Notes: a model not told the origin generated them from the letters alone. 64,000 nucleotides of DNA from DATBSL01 sp964561785 (GCA_964561785.1 CAZLRF010000008.1:1-64000); one strand, 5' to 3'. Shown: positions 1 through 7,795, counted from the first letter of the stretch. Numbers and translations are program-made.

Positions 1-1
1 G

Positions 2-220
2 CTTCCCAGAGCCACGCAGTGGGTTGGTCGCACACCGGAGCGAGCGGCTACGGTGCTGCTCTTGGCGAGTGTCGGCACCGAACTGAGCCAGGCAGTGTGG
101 CCCCGGGGAGTCTTCGCTGGTCGCTTCGATCTCTGGGACATCGTTGCGTACGCAACCGGGATGGTCGCGGTGTATGGAGCGGACCGGCTGTGCGGAGCAG
201 CAAGGCAGGCGAAGACTTGA
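2..220 (+). CDS. VanZ-like membrane protein, C-terminal part only (5' cut by window edge)
   Basis: An open frame enters from the left edge and ends at TGA 218-220, giving 72 visible residues with no start codon in the window. The residues read as the last two membrane segments of a small integral membrane protein: a hydrophobic ATVLLLASVG stretch, then TELSQ, then GRFDLWDIVAYATG leading into a final hydrophobic helix. The pattern E-L-x-Q followed by GRFDxxDIxAYxxG is characteristic of VanZ-like and related small membrane proteins, whose biochemical role is mostly unknown. A 38-base repeat begins two bases after the stop. The family call rests on this C-terminal signature only. Confidence 0.6.
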   Translation, partial: LPRATQWVGRTPERAATVLLLASVGTELSQAVWPRGVFAGRFDLWDIVAYATGMVAVYGADRLCGAARQAKT

Positions 221-222
221 GT

Positions 223-260
223 GCGGCGCCGTCCAACAGGGGGATGGGGTTGACGAGGCG
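223..260 (+). repeat. Short dispersed repeat, copy 1, directly after a stop codon
   Basis: This segment matches a second one at 1432-1469 at about 31 of 38 positions (by eye). Both begin GCGGCGCCG, contain CCAAC and GGGATG, and continue into TGACGA. Each copy starts within two bases of the stop codon of a small orphan gene, which resembles the way gene-cassette recombination sites sit, but I find no convincing complementary right half (GTTRRRY) that would make it a full attC site. From here to 488 (about 230 bases) I see no gene with convincing coding character. Confidence 0.5.
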
Positions 261-488
261 TTCATCGCCACGGGTGTGGGCAGCTGGACCGGCCTCGCGC
301 ATCTCTACCGGAGGGCAGTCCCGTTACACATGCGGATGGGGTCGGCCAGCGTGGGCGACGTCGCTCAATCCGGCCACCAGTGCCTGCCGTGCCTGCGGTC
401 GAGTTGAGAAGCTCAGGTCAAGGGTGCCGGGGGCCGCGTCGGAGAGCCAACGCCGTGTTCGACAGAACTCGCAGGTGAGGCGTACGCG

Positions 489-821
489 GTGAGAGTCACG
501 ATCTTCCAGATCAAGCTCGTTCACACCCTCATCTTCTGGCTTCTGAGCCTCTGCACGGTCTACGCGCTGTTCAGCGGAGTCGCCGACCGGATCACCACGT
601 GGACCTGGATCGCCGTGGTCCTACTCCTCGTCGAAAGCGTGGTTCTCATGGTGTCGGGCTGGAAGTGTCCGCTGACGATCCTCGCCGAGCGTCAGGGGGC
701 GCTGAGAGGCGCCGTGACGGACATCTTCCTCCCCAGGTGGCTCGCCGACCGGATCTTCCCGGTGTGTGGCACGATGTACGCTGTCGCGCTGGCGCTGATT
801 CTTTGGCGCGTCTTCCTGTAG
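489..821 (+). CDS. Small integral membrane protein (DUF2784-like)
   Basis: The 110-residue product starts at GTG 489 and has about three hydrophobic segments: residues 10-30, 36-55 and 90-108. Between the second and third lies GWKCPLT, then a charged loop with FLPRWLADRIFPVCG. A Gly-Trp-x-Cys-Pro-Leu-Thr motif beside a membrane helix is a hallmark of DUF2784-type proteins, whose function is unknown. No strong ribosome binding site precedes the GTG. It lies in the cassette-like left end between two orphan genes. The 207 bases after it, up to 1028, hold no recognisable gene. Confidence 0.6.
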   Translation: MRVTIFQIKLVHTLIFWLLSLCTVYALFSGVADRITTWTWIAVVLLLVESVVLMVSGWKCPLTILAERQGALRGAVTDIFLPRWLADRIFPVCGTMYAVALALILWRVFL

Positions 822-1028
822 CCACAGGGTGGCTGGCTATCGGCGTGGCCGGCGAAGCAGCGGGGGGTCGGTGGTCAGGGGTGGGCCAGCCGTGGAGGGG
901 CGACGCCGCCGCCGACCGGGGACTCGAAGCCGACGATGCCGGGCGAACGCCGGAGCTGCGCAGCTTGACTCCAGTGCAGGGTCGAGGCTAAGGAGGGCTG
1001 AAGAGCCGCCGGATGGCGAGGAGGTTGC

Positions 1029-1430
1029 TTGGGCAATCTGACGACCGTACAGGAGATCTATGCCGCCTTTGGCAGGGGCGATGTTCCCACCATCCTCGAT
1101 CGTCTGTCTGAATCGGTCGACTGGGAGTACGGTGCGGGATCGACCGAGGTCCCGTGGCTGAAACAACGTCATGGTCGGGCAGGGGCGGCCGACTTCTTCG
1201 AGAGCCTGGGTGCGCTCGAGATTCGGAAGCTGGTACCCAAGACGCTGTTGGAGGGCCCGGGCGTCGTCGTCGTGCTGCTGGATCTCGAGGCCATCGTCAG
1301 AGCCACCGGCAAGCGGATCGTCGAGGAGGACGAGGTTCACATCTGGTACTTCGACGACACGCACCGGGTGACGCGGTTTCGCCATCGGGTTGACACGCAG
1401 CAGCAGCTGGCAGCCTATCGGGGCGAGTGA
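1029..1430 (+). CDS. NTF2/SnoaL-like small protein
   Basis: The 133-residue product reads as a SnoaL-like member of the NTF2 fold: an N-terminal helix TTVQEIYAAFGRGD, then ILDRLSESVDWEYG, a segment with FFESLGALE, and alternating beta strands ending HIWYFDDTHRVTRFRHRVDT. Such proteins are small cone-shaped enzymes or ligand binders (ketosteroid isomerase, polyketide cyclase and many of unknown function), so a substrate cannot be named. The TTG start at 1029 is chosen because the family begins close to this helix and no in-frame ATG lies upstream. The dispersed repeat starts directly after its stop. Confidence 0.7.
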   Translation: MGNLTTVQEIYAAFGRGDVPTILDRLSESVDWEYGAGSTEVPWLKQRHGRAGAADFFESLGALEIRKLVPKTLLEGPGVVVVLLDLEAIVRATGKRIVEEDEVHIWYFDDTHRVTRFRHRVDTQQQLAAYRGE

Positions 1431-1431
1431 C

Positions 1432-1469
1432 GCGGCGCCGGCCAACGGCGGGATGAAGCTGACGAAGCC
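1432..1469 (+). repeat. Short dispersed repeat, copy 2, directly after a stop codon
   Basis: Second copy of the element at 223-260, beginning one base after the TGA of the SnoaL-like gene. It reads GCGGCGCCGGCCAAC, then GGGATGAAGCTGACGA. From 1470 to 1602 I see no gene, but the string GGAGCGACCATG occurs twice (around 1528 and 1594), the second time as the start region of the broken VOC gene. Confidence 0.5.
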
Positions 1470-1602
1470 CTCGTGCTTCGAGCGGCAGGCCGAGCCGACG
1501 AGCCAGCCGGGCCGGGCACTCTCGGGGGGAGCGACCATGCGGCGGGTTCGCACGGCAAGGGCGGAGTCCGCGGCACGCTGAGCGCGGACGAGAGGAGCGA
1601 CC

Positions 1603-1696
1603 ATGGACCTCGGGGCGTTCTCGATCAGCCTGGCGGTGAAGGGCCTCGCGGCGTCGCCCCGACGGGAACCCGGTCCGGGTGGACCAGCACGTCTGA
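1603..1696 (+). pseudogene. VOC (glyoxalase-fold) gene reduced to its two ends by an internal deletion
   Basis: ATG 1603 opens with MDLGAFSISLAVKGLAAS, the standard beginning of a VOC/glyoxalase-family protein, where the family continues into xAFYEKLGF. Here the frame instead becomes unrelated. Two bases out of phase, at 1658-1696, lies PDGNPVRVDQHV followed by TGA, the standard last segment of the same family. About 18 N-terminal and 12 C-terminal codons remain of an expected 120-140, and the two parts are in different frames. The junction lies near 1654-1660. The remnant has a ribosome binding site (GAGGAG) but cannot make a working enzyme. Both ends were seen directly; the deletion is inferred. 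Confidence 0.75.
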
Positions 1697-1710
1697 GCGG
1701 AGGAGGCGGA

Positions 1711-2115
1711 ATGAGAGGGGTGTGGCGTCTCGGTGTCGGGCTCGTTCTCGCGCTGGCGGGGGCCGGGGCAGGCCTCGCGCAGGAGGACCTCGCCGCCCGC
1801 GTGCGCAAGGCCCAGGAGGCGGCGCGCGCGAACGCGGAGTCACCGCAAGGCCGCGACTGGATCCGGAAGAACTCGGCGGAGACCGACAAGGTGATGATCC
1901 CGCTGCTCAACAAGTGCCTCCCGGAGCCGGGCGACATCCCCACGGTGTTCTCGGTCTTCGTGCGCCTGTCTCCAGAGGGTCGGGCGCGAGAGGTGGTGAC
2001 CGAGCTCGACGCGGGGGTCGGGCGGTGCATGACCGACGCGGCGCGCGAGGTGCGGTTCCCCGCTGCGCCGCGGGAGGACTACTGGATCCAGGTCAACATG
2101 GCCGCGCCTCTGTAG
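1711..2115 (+). CDS. Hypothetical periplasmic protein
   Basis: The 134-residue product starts at ATG 1711, five bases after GGAGGAGGC. Residues 1-23 form a signal peptide ending GLAQ. The mature part begins with a helix rich in Ala and charged residues (DLAARVRKAQEAARAN) and continues with IPTVFSVFVRLSPEGRAREV, a strand-turn-strand pattern loosely like the C-terminal domain of TonB-type energy transducers or similar periplasmic proteins. Two cysteines (in NKCLPEPG and GRCMTD) could form a disulfide. I cannot name a family with confidence. It converges on pdxT with only five bases between the two stops. Confidence 0.6.
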   Translation: MRGVWRLGVGLVLALAGAGAGLAQEDLAARVRKAQEAARANAESPQGRDWIRKNSAETDKVMIPLLNKCLPEPGDIPTVFSVFVRLSPEGRAREVVTELDAGVGRCMTDAAREVRFPAAPREDYWIQVNMAAPL

Positions 2116-2120
2116 GGCCG

Positions 2121-2780
2121 CTACGAGGCGGTCGTCCTCGCCTCCGGGGGCAGCCGGCTCGGGCTCGGGGAATGGGCGGGGCGCTTCGCGCGGGAGACGG
2201 CGCGTGCCGGGGCGTGGCGGGCGAGCTCGCCGAGCCACGCGTGCAGGGCGCGCGAGCGGGTGAGCTCCGGGTGGAAGGTCGCGGCGACCACTCGGCCCTG
2301 GCGCACGAGGACGGGCTCGCCCTCGTGGCGGGCCAGGACCTCGACGTCGGGGAACAGGGCCCGGAAGCGCGGGGCGCGGATGAAGACGGCCTCGACGGAC
2401 CCCCCGAGGGCGGGCGCCTCGACGCGCGTCTCGAAGGAGTCGACCTGCCGGCCCCAGGCGTTGCGCTCGACGACGGCATCGAGGAGACAGAGGTTGGGCT
2501 GGTGGGGGCGCACCTCGCGGGAGAGGAGGATCGCTCCGGCGCAGGTGCCGGCCACGATGGCCCCCTCGTCGTGCAGCCGCCGGACGGCCTCGAACCAGGG
2601 CTCGTCCGCCATGAGGTTGAGGAGCGTGGTGCTCTCGCCGCCGGGGATCATGAGGCCGCTGAGGCCCTCGAGCTCGGCGACCCGGCGGACCTCGCGCGCC
2701 TCGACGCCGGCGTCGCGGAACGCCGCGGCGTGAGCGGCGAAGCCGCCCTGCAGCGCGAGGACGCCGAACGTCCCGGGCAT
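2121..2780 (-). CDS. pdxT: Pyridoxal 5'-phosphate synthase glutaminase subunit
   Basis: PdxT hydrolyses glutamine and passes ammonia to PdxS, which builds pyridoxal 5'-phosphate from ribose 5-phosphate and glyceraldehyde 3-phosphate. The 219-residue product shows the class I glutamine amidotransferase pattern: GVLALQGGFAAHAAAF at the N-terminus, MIPGGESTT, the nucleophile cysteine in AGTCAGAILL, and the His/Glu pair in TFHPELT. Its ATG shares one base with the TGA of pdxS (TGATG), implying translational coupling. The tail after residue 195 is longer than usual, proline- and arginine-rich and probably disordered. Confidence 0.95.
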   Translation of the reverse strand: MPGTFGVLALQGGFAAHAAAFRDAGVEAREVRRVAELEGLSGLMIPGGESTTLLNLMADEPWFEAVRRLHDEGAIVAGTCAGAILLSREVRPHQPNLCLLDAVVERNAWGRQVDSFETRVEAPALGGSVEAVFIRAPRFRALFPDVEVLARHEGEPVLVRQGRVVAATFHPELTRSRALHAWLGELARHAPARAVSRAKRPAHSPSPSRLPPEARTTAS

Positions 2781-3670
2781 CACCAGCCCCGGGTGGCGAG
2801 CCGCTCGGCCTCGGGGATCGCGGGGATCTCGATTCCGGGCATGGCCTCGCCCAGGCCCCGCGAGACCTCGGCCACGACCTTCGGATCCTGCCAGTGGGTC
2901 GTGGCGCGCACGACCGCCTTCGCGCGCTTCGCCGGGTCCTGCGACTTGAAGATGCCGGAGCCGACGAAGACCGACTCGGCGCCGAGCGCCATCATGAGCG
3001 CGGCGTCGGCGGGGGTCGCGATGCCGCCCGCGGCGAAGTTGGGGACGGGGAGCTTCCCGGTCTCGGCCACGAGGCACACGAGCTCGTAGGGTGCGCCGAG
3101 CGCCTTCGCCTCGGCCATCCGCTCCTCGGGCAGGAGCGACGCCAGTCGGCGGATCCCCGAGGTGACCGTGCGCATGTGGCGCACCGCTTCGACGATGTTG
3201 CCGGTGCCGGCCTCGCCCTTCGTGCGCAGGAGCGCCGCGCCCTCGCCGATGCGCCGCAGCGCCTCGCCGAGGTCCCGGCAGCCGCAGACGAAGGGCACCT
3301 TGAATGCCATCTTGTCGACGTGGTGGGCCTCGTCCGCCGGGGTGAGGACCTCGCTCTCGTCGATGAAGTCGACGCCGAGCGCCTCGAGGACGCGGGCCTC
3401 GGCGAAGTGGCCGATCCGGCACTTCGCCATCACGGGGATCGAGACCGCCTCCATGATCCGGGTGACGACCTCGGGGTCGGCCATGCGGGCGACGCCGCCG
3501 TCGCGCCGGATGTCGGCGGGGACCCGCTCGAGCGCCATCACCGCGACGGCGCCGGCATCCTCGGCGATCTTCGCCTGGTCCGCGGTCGTGACGTCCATGA
3601 TCACGCCGCCCTTCAGCATCTCGGCGAGGCCCGTCTTCAGCCTGAGCGTCCCCGTCTGCTTCTCGCCCAT
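2780..3670 (-). CDS. pdxS: Pyridoxal 5'-phosphate synthase, PdxS subunit
   Basis: PdxS is the synthase of the deoxyxylulose-independent vitamin B6 pathway, normally a dodecamer decorated with PdxT. The 296-residue product carries the family core: LAEMLKGGVIMDV, RVPADIR, the active-site lysine region MAKCRIGH, IDESEVLTPAD, and FAAGGIATPADAALMM. I choose ATG 3670 because GGGAG lies a few bases upstream and the protein then begins as family members do. A TTG at 3703 in the same frame would add 11 residues but reads through the operator-like dyad. It is transcribed divergently from the PdxR-type regulator. Confidence 0.96.
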   Translation of the reverse strand: MGEKQTGTLRLKTGLAEMLKGGVIMDVTTADQAKIAEDAGAVAVMALERVPADIRRDGGVARMADPEVVTRIMEAVSIPVMAKCRIGHFAEARVLEALGVDFIDESEVLTPADEAHHVDKMAFKVPFVCGCRDLGEALRRIGEGAALLRTKGEAGTGNIVEAVRHMRTVTSGIRRLASLLPEERMAEAKALGAPYELVCLVAETGKLPVPNFAAGGIATPADAALMMALGAESVFVGSGIFKSQDPAKRAKAVVRATTHWQDPKVVAEVSRGLGEAMPGIEIPAIPEAERLATRGW

Positions 3671-3688
3671 CTCTACGCTCCCGTCGAA

Positions 3689-3704
3689 ATTGTATGGAGA
3701 CAAT
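3689..3704. promoter_or_regulatory. Inverted repeat ATTGT-N6-ACAAT, candidate PdxR operator
   Basis: ATTGT and ACAAT flank six bases between the pdxST promoter and its start codon. A second ATTGT-N7-ACAAT lies at 3766-3782, across the -10 box and start of the regulator. MocR/PdxR proteins bind paired sites in such divergent regions; assigning these sites to PdxR is inference. Confidence 0.4.
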
Positions 3705-3729
3705 AGGGTCGTGCCGTTCGTCTCGCTTC

Positions 3730-3758
3730 AATGTAGAGCTGGAAACTACTGGTGTCAA
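3730..3758 (-). promoter_or_regulatory. Promoter of pdxST
   Basis: On the minus strand TTGACA (3753-3758), a 17-base spacer and TACATT (3730-3735) form a near-consensus sigma-70 promoter. Transcription would start near 3723, giving a leader of about 50 bases before pdxS. Confidence 0.75.
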
Positions 3759-3782
3759 TCGCTATATTGTGACCATGACAAT
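3740..3782 (+). promoter_or_regulatory. Promoter and start-overlapping dyad of the pdxR-like gene
   Basis: TGGAAA (3740-3745), a 17-base spacer and TATATT (3763-3768) form a plausible sigma-70 promoter facing right. Its expected start point falls on or next to ATG 3775, so the transcript would be leaderless. The second ATTGT-N7-ACAAT dyad (3766-3782) overlaps the -10 box and start codon, consistent with autoregulation. Confidence 0.45.
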
Positions 3783-5148
3783 GTGGCGTCCGCGGATCGA
3801 GGGTCGCTCCGGACCCCGTTACCTGGCCATCGTGGAAGCGCTGGCCGAGGACTTCGCGCGGGGCGAGCTGCGCGAGGGCGGGCGTCTGCCGACCCACCGC
3901 GAGCTGGCCGACCGGCTGGGCGTGACGGTCGGGACGGTCAGCCGAGCCTACGCGGAGGCGGCCCGGCGCGGTCTCGTGTCAGGGGAGGTCGGCCGCGGCA
4001 CGTTCGTTCGCGGTCCGGGGGGAGAGGAGACGGACGACGGGGTCGTCGACCTCGGCCAGAACCACCCGCCCGAGCCGGCCTCGCGGCCGCAGCGGGCGGC
4101 GCTGCTCGCGGCACTCGCCCGCCTCACCGGGCGCGGCGATGCGGCGCGGCTGCTCGACTATCCCGCCGCGGGGGGGAACCCGGACGACCGCGAGGCGGGC
4201 GCCCTGTGGATCGGACGGGCCGGCATCGCGGCCGACCCCGCGCGCGTGCTCGTCTGCACCGGCAGCCAGCACGGGCTGACGGTGGCCCTCGCCACGCTGC
4301 TCGAGCCGGGCGACACACTGCTCGCCGAGTCGCTCACCTACGCCGGCCTCAAGGCCGTGGCCGGCCTGCTGCGCCTGCGCCTCCACGCCCTGCCGGTCGA
4401 CGCCGACGGCCTTCGGCCGGACGCGCTCGAGGAGGCGTGCCGCAGGGGCGGCGCCCGCGCCGTGTACCTCATCCCGACGCTGCACAATCCCACGACGGCC
4501 GTCATGCCCGAGACGCGGCGCCGGGAGATCGCCGCCGTCGCACGCGCCCACGACCTCGCGATCGTCGAGGACGACGTGCACGGCCTGCTCCCCGTCGAGC
4601 GCCCGCTCCCGATCGCCGCCCTCGCCCCCGAGCGCACCTACTTCCTCACGAGCACGTCGAAGACGCTCGCCCCCGGACTGCGCGTCGCCTACCTGCTCTC
4701 GCCCCCCGCCATGGTCGCCCGCCTCGCCGCGAGCCTGCGGGCCACCACGTGGGCGGTCGCGCCCCTCACCGCCGCCGTGGCCTCGCTGTGGATCCGCGAC
4801 GGCACGGCCGACGCGCTCCTCCTGGCGCGGCGGGAGGAGGCGCGCGAGCGGCAGGCGATGGCCGCCGCGCGCCTGCGCGGCGCGGACGTGCTCGCGCGGC
4901 CCGAGGCCTACTACCTCTGGCTCCGGCTGCCCGAGCGCTGGCGGGGCGACGCGTTCGCGGCGGAGGCGCGGGCGAGGGGCGTGCTCGTGACGCCGGCCGA
5001 GGCGTTCGCGGTGGGGCGCGAGGCGGCGCCCCACGCGGTGCGGCTGTGCCTCGGGGCCGCGCGCTCGCGCGAGAGCCTGGGCCGCGGGCTCGACACCGTG
5101 GCCGGCCTGCTGCGGGCCGAAGACGCGGCAGGGACCGCCGTGGTGTAG
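3775..5148 (+). CDS. pdxR: MocR-family PLP-dependent regulator of vitamin B6 synthesis
   Basis: The 457-residue product joins an N-terminal GntR-type winged helix (about residues 12-75, with LPTHRELADRLGVTVGTVSRAYAEA) to a fold-type I aminotransferase domain. The PLP lysine is K296 in TSTSKTLAPGLR, with the cofactor-binding aspartate region IVEDDVHG upstream. Such MocR proteins sense PLP through the aminotransferase-like domain. Being divergent from pdxST supports the PdxR role rather than an amino-acid regulator. I prefer ATG 3775 (or 3781) to the upstream in-frame ATG 3694, because the sequence between lies in the promoter and has no protein character. Confidence 0.88.
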   Translation: MTMWRPRIEGRSGPRYLAIVEALAEDFARGELREGGRLPTHRELADRLGVTVGTVSRAYAEAARRGLVSGEVGRGTFVRGPGGEETDDGVVDLGQNHPPEPASRPQRAALLAALARLTGRGDAARLLDYPAAGGNPDDREAGALWIGRAGIAADPARVLVCTGSQHGLTVALATLLEPGDTLLAESLTYAGLKAVAGLLRLRLHALPVDADGLRPDALEEACRRGGARAVYLIPTLHNPTTAVMPETRRREIAAVARAHDLAIVEDDVHGLLPVERPLPIAALAPERTYFLTSTSKTLAPGLRVAYLLSPPAMVARLAASLRATTWAVAPLTAAVASLWIRDGTADALLLARREEARERQAMAAARLRGADVLARPEAYYLWLRLPERWRGDAFAAEARARGVLVTPAEAFAVGREAAPHAVRLCLGAARSRESLGRGLDTVAGLLRAEDAAGTAVV

Positions 5149-5160
5149 GCGCGACCCCGC

Positions 5161-7725
5161 TCAGCGCTCGTCGCCGTCCTCGTCCGGGCCCTCGCCGTCC
5201 TCCTCGTCGTCCTCCTTCACCGGGCGCACGAAGGCCGCGCGCACCGGCGGGGGCATCACCGCGTCTCGTCCCTTCACCGACTTCCAGAGGATCTCGTTGA
5301 GCTCGCGCTCGGGGGCGAGGTCGGCCTCGATCATGTTCATGCGCAGCGAGGCCTCCGCCCCCGGCGCGTCCTCGCGGTTTCTCTCCCGCAGGTCGATCCG
5401 GGCCGGGCGCGCGTCGTACGGGCGCAAGTCGGGCGTCGCCTGGAACGCGGCGAACAGGGGCGTCGCCGCCGCGTCGTACTGGCTCATCGGGGGCAGGCCG
5501 AGGACGAGCTCGATCGTCCGCAGGACGCCCGACGTCGTGTACAGGGTCGAGTCGACCGCGCCCCGCCGCGTCCAGGGGCTCGCGACGAGGAGGACCGAGC
5601 GGTGGGCGTCGACGTGATCGGGGCCGTTTTGCGCGTCGTCCTCGAGGACGAAGATCGCCGACTTCGGCCAGAAGCGGCTCTTCGAGACCGCCTCGACGAG
5701 GCGCCCGAGGGCGAGGTCGTTCTCGGCGACCATCGCCCGCGGGGTGAGGGCGCCGGGGCGCGTGCCCTCGGTGTGGTCGTTGCCGAGGCGGACGATGCTG
5801 AGGCGGGGCAGCCCACCCTCCTCCTCGAACCGGCGGAACTCCTCGAGCCAGACGTCGACGCGGTCGCTGTCGGGGATCGACAGATCGTAGGGCGGGTACG
5901 AGGGGTGGACCTTCCCCTGCAGGCCGGGAACGGTGGGCACGACCGGCCCGCCCTTCGTCTCCCACGAGGCGAACTCGCCGTAGCTGCGGACGGACACGCC
6001 CGCGCGGTTTGCGAAGTCCCAGATGTAGCCGTCGGCGGGGGCGGCGAGGTTGCCGTAGGCGTTTCGGATCTCGTGGCCGCCCTCGCTCAGGTAGATGCCC
6101 CCGCGGCCGCCGTAGAGGGTCGGCCAGAGCTTCTCGACCGCGTCCGTCGCGTACGCCGCGGTCGAGTAGGCGTGGCCGTCGTTGCTGACCTCGGCGTCCA
6201 CGTAGAAGTTGTCGAAGAGCACGAACTCGGAGGCGATCGCGTGGGCGTTGGGGGTCGTCTCCTCGCCGAAAAGCGTGAGGTTCGGATCGCCGTTGCCCCT
6301 CGGCAGGTCGCCGAGCACCTGGTCGTACGTCCGGTTCTCCCGGATCACGTAGAAGACGTGCTCGATCGGCGAGGGGTCGCCGACCCGGCCGGGAATCGGC
6401 GAGCCCTCGGGCCGCCCGGGGGGCTCGAGGCGCCGGCCTTCGTTGTAGGCGCTGATCGCGAAGACGCGCGCGGTCATCGCGGCGAGCGCCTTCTCGTCGG
6501 GCACGGGCAGGATCGACAGCGCCCCGTTGAGGAGCCCCCCGACGTACTGCTGGTCGGCCCGGACCGCGTCCGGGGACGGTCCCCGCGGGTTCGCCGCGCC
6601 CGCGAGGCCCTTCCCGCTCAGGACGAGGATGCGCTCGCCGCGCGGGTCGAAGAGGACGCCGGTCGGGTACCAGCCGGTGGGGACGAAGCCGCGGAAGCGG
6701 CTCTCGCCGGGCCGCGTCACGTCGACCACGGCCACCGTGTTGTTGTCCGCGTTCGCCACGAGGAGGGTCGTGCCGTCCGGGGAGAGGGCGAGGGCGTTCG
6801 GCGTCGACCCCGCGGGAGCGGTGGGGGAGAGGGCGACCCCGATGCGCTCGACCGCCCGGCGGGTCTCGAGGTCGACGACCCACACCGCATTCGTGTTGGC
6901 GCAGGCCACGAAGAGCCGCTTCCCGTCCTTCGAGAAGACCATCGCGTTCGGGTGCTCGCCGACGGCGATGTCGGCGAGGGGCCGCAGGGTCCGGGGCTCG
7001 AGGACCGCGATCCGGGAGCCGCCCCACACCGACACGTACACCGCCGAGCCGTCGCGCGGCACCGCCGCGGCGTAGGCTTCGGCGGCAAGGCTCGTGCGCG
7101 CGAGCACCGCGCCCGTCGCGAGGTCCACCGCCGCCACCGCCTCGCCGTAGACCTGCGCGGCGTAGAGCACTTTCGCGTCGGGGGAGAGGGCGAGGCCGCC
7201 CACGAAGCCGGGGTTCTGCATCGTCTCGGGCCGTCCGCCCTTCTGCGGGGGGGCGAGGACGAGGGTGCGGCCGGGAACCAGCCGGTCGCGCCGCCACTCG
7301 ACCTCGAGGACCGAGTTGTCGGCGGCGCCCGCGGAGAGAAGGCGCGTACCATCGGACTGCCACAGGAGACCGAGCCACGCGTGCTCGAGCGCCATCTTCT
7401 GGACCACCTGGCGCCGCTCGAGATCCACGACGCGAAGGCTGGGCTTCGACCAGCCGTTGTTGGTGATGACGAGGTGCCGGCCGTCGGGGTGGAGGGCCAT
7501 CGCGAGCGGCAGGTCGCCGGCGTCGAGGTGGCGCCCGGCGGGGGCGATGCGCCAGCCGTTGGGGAGAAGCGTCACCCCCTCGCCCTGCGGGCCGGGCAGG
7601 GAAGGCGCACGGCGCTCGGGAGGGGGTTGCGCCGGGGCCGGGGGCGGCGCGAGGAGGAACGGGAGAAGGGCGAGAGAGGGGAGAAGACCGAGGGCGAGGG
7701 GACGGAGGGGGGGATGGGCTTTCAC
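5161..7725 (-). CDS. Secreted YVTN beta-propeller / phosphoesterase (phospholipase C-like) protein
   Basis: The 854-residue product has a proline-rich signal peptide (residues 1-33). Residues 60-400 hold repeats of the YVTN/YncE propeller type, for example ALSPDGTTLLVANADNNTVAVVD. The second half matches the PF04185 phosphoesterase family related to phospholipase C and acid phosphatases: VFYVIRENRTYDQVLGDLP, LFDNFYVDAEVSNDGHAYS, GNDHTEGT and VLEDDAQNGPDHVDAHRS. The same two-domain order is common in Acidobacteria-type genomes. The very acidic C-terminus (EDDEEDGEGPDEDGDER) is unusual and may bind metal. Its substrate is unknown. It follows the radical SAM gene after a 70-base gap holding a strong hairpin, so it may be a separate transcript. 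Confidence 0.85.
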   Translation of the reverse strand: MKAHPPLRPLALGLLPSLALLPFLLAPPPAPAQPPPERRAPSLPGPQGEGVTLLPNGWRIAPAGRHLDAGDLPLAMALHPDGRHLVITNNGWSKPSLRVVDLERRQVVQKMALEHAWLGLLWQSDGTRLLSAGAADNSVLEVEWRRDRLVPGRTLVLAPPQKGGRPETMQNPGFVGGLALSPDAKVLYAAQVYGEAVAAVDLATGAVLARTSLAAEAYAAAVPRDGSAVYVSVWGGSRIAVLEPRTLRPLADIAVGEHPNAMVFSKDGKRLFVACANTNAVWVVDLETRRAVERIGVALSPTAPAGSTPNALALSPDGTTLLVANADNNTVAVVDVTRPGESRFRGFVPTGWYPTGVLFDPRGERILVLSGKGLAGAANPRGPSPDAVRADQQYVGGLLNGALSILPVPDEKALAAMTARVFAISAYNEGRRLEPPGRPEGSPIPGRVGDPSPIEHVFYVIRENRTYDQVLGDLPRGNGDPNLTLFGEETTPNAHAIASEFVLFDNFYVDAEVSNDGHAYSTAAYATDAVEKLWPTLYGGRGGIYLSEGGHEIRNAYGNLAAPADGYIWDFANRAGVSVRSYGEFASWETKGGPVVPTVPGLQGKVHPSYPPYDLSIPDSDRVDVWLEEFRRFEEEGGLPRLSIVRLGNDHTEGTRPGALTPRAMVAENDLALGRLVEAVSKSRFWPKSAIFVLEDDAQNGPDHVDAHRSVLLVASPWTRRGAVDSTLYTTSGVLRTIELVLGLPPMSQYDAAATPLFAAFQATPDLRPYDARPARIDLRERNREDAPGAEASLRMNMIEADLAPERELNEILWKSVKGRDAVMPPPVRAAFVRPVKEDDEEDGEGPDEDGDER

Positions 7726-7750
7726 CGGGGCTCTCCAGAGACACCAGAAT

Positions 7751-7790
7751 CGATCGGGTTCGCCACGATATCACCGAGCGAGCCCGATCG
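7751..7790. terminator. Hairpin between radical SAM gene and propeller/phosphoesterase gene
   Basis: CGATCGGGTTCGC (7751-7763) pairs with GCGAGCCCGATCG (7778-7790) at 12 of 13 positions plus one G-U, around a 14-base loop. No T-run follows on the minus strand, so it could terminate weakly, attenuate or stabilise the upstream exporter mRNA. Confidence 0.45.
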
Positions 7791-7795
7791 GGGCG

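Noticed and set aside
19..492. A 157-codon open frame at the left end
   Set aside because: It overlaps the better-supported VanZ-like frame and has no recognisable domain; its composition looks like shifted GC-rich sequence.
223..1469. True integron attC sites
   Set aside because: The CCAAC core is present but I could not find the complementary GTTRRRY end or a foldable attC stem, and no integrase is in the window.
3671..3774. A riboswitch ahead of pdxS
   Set aside because: The leader is only about 50 bases, and the structure visible is short dyads better explained as regulator sites.
7726..7795. A RiPP precursor peptide beside the radical SAM gene
   Set aside because: The gap holds a hairpin and no start codon with a ribosome binding site followed by a plausible leader/core peptide.
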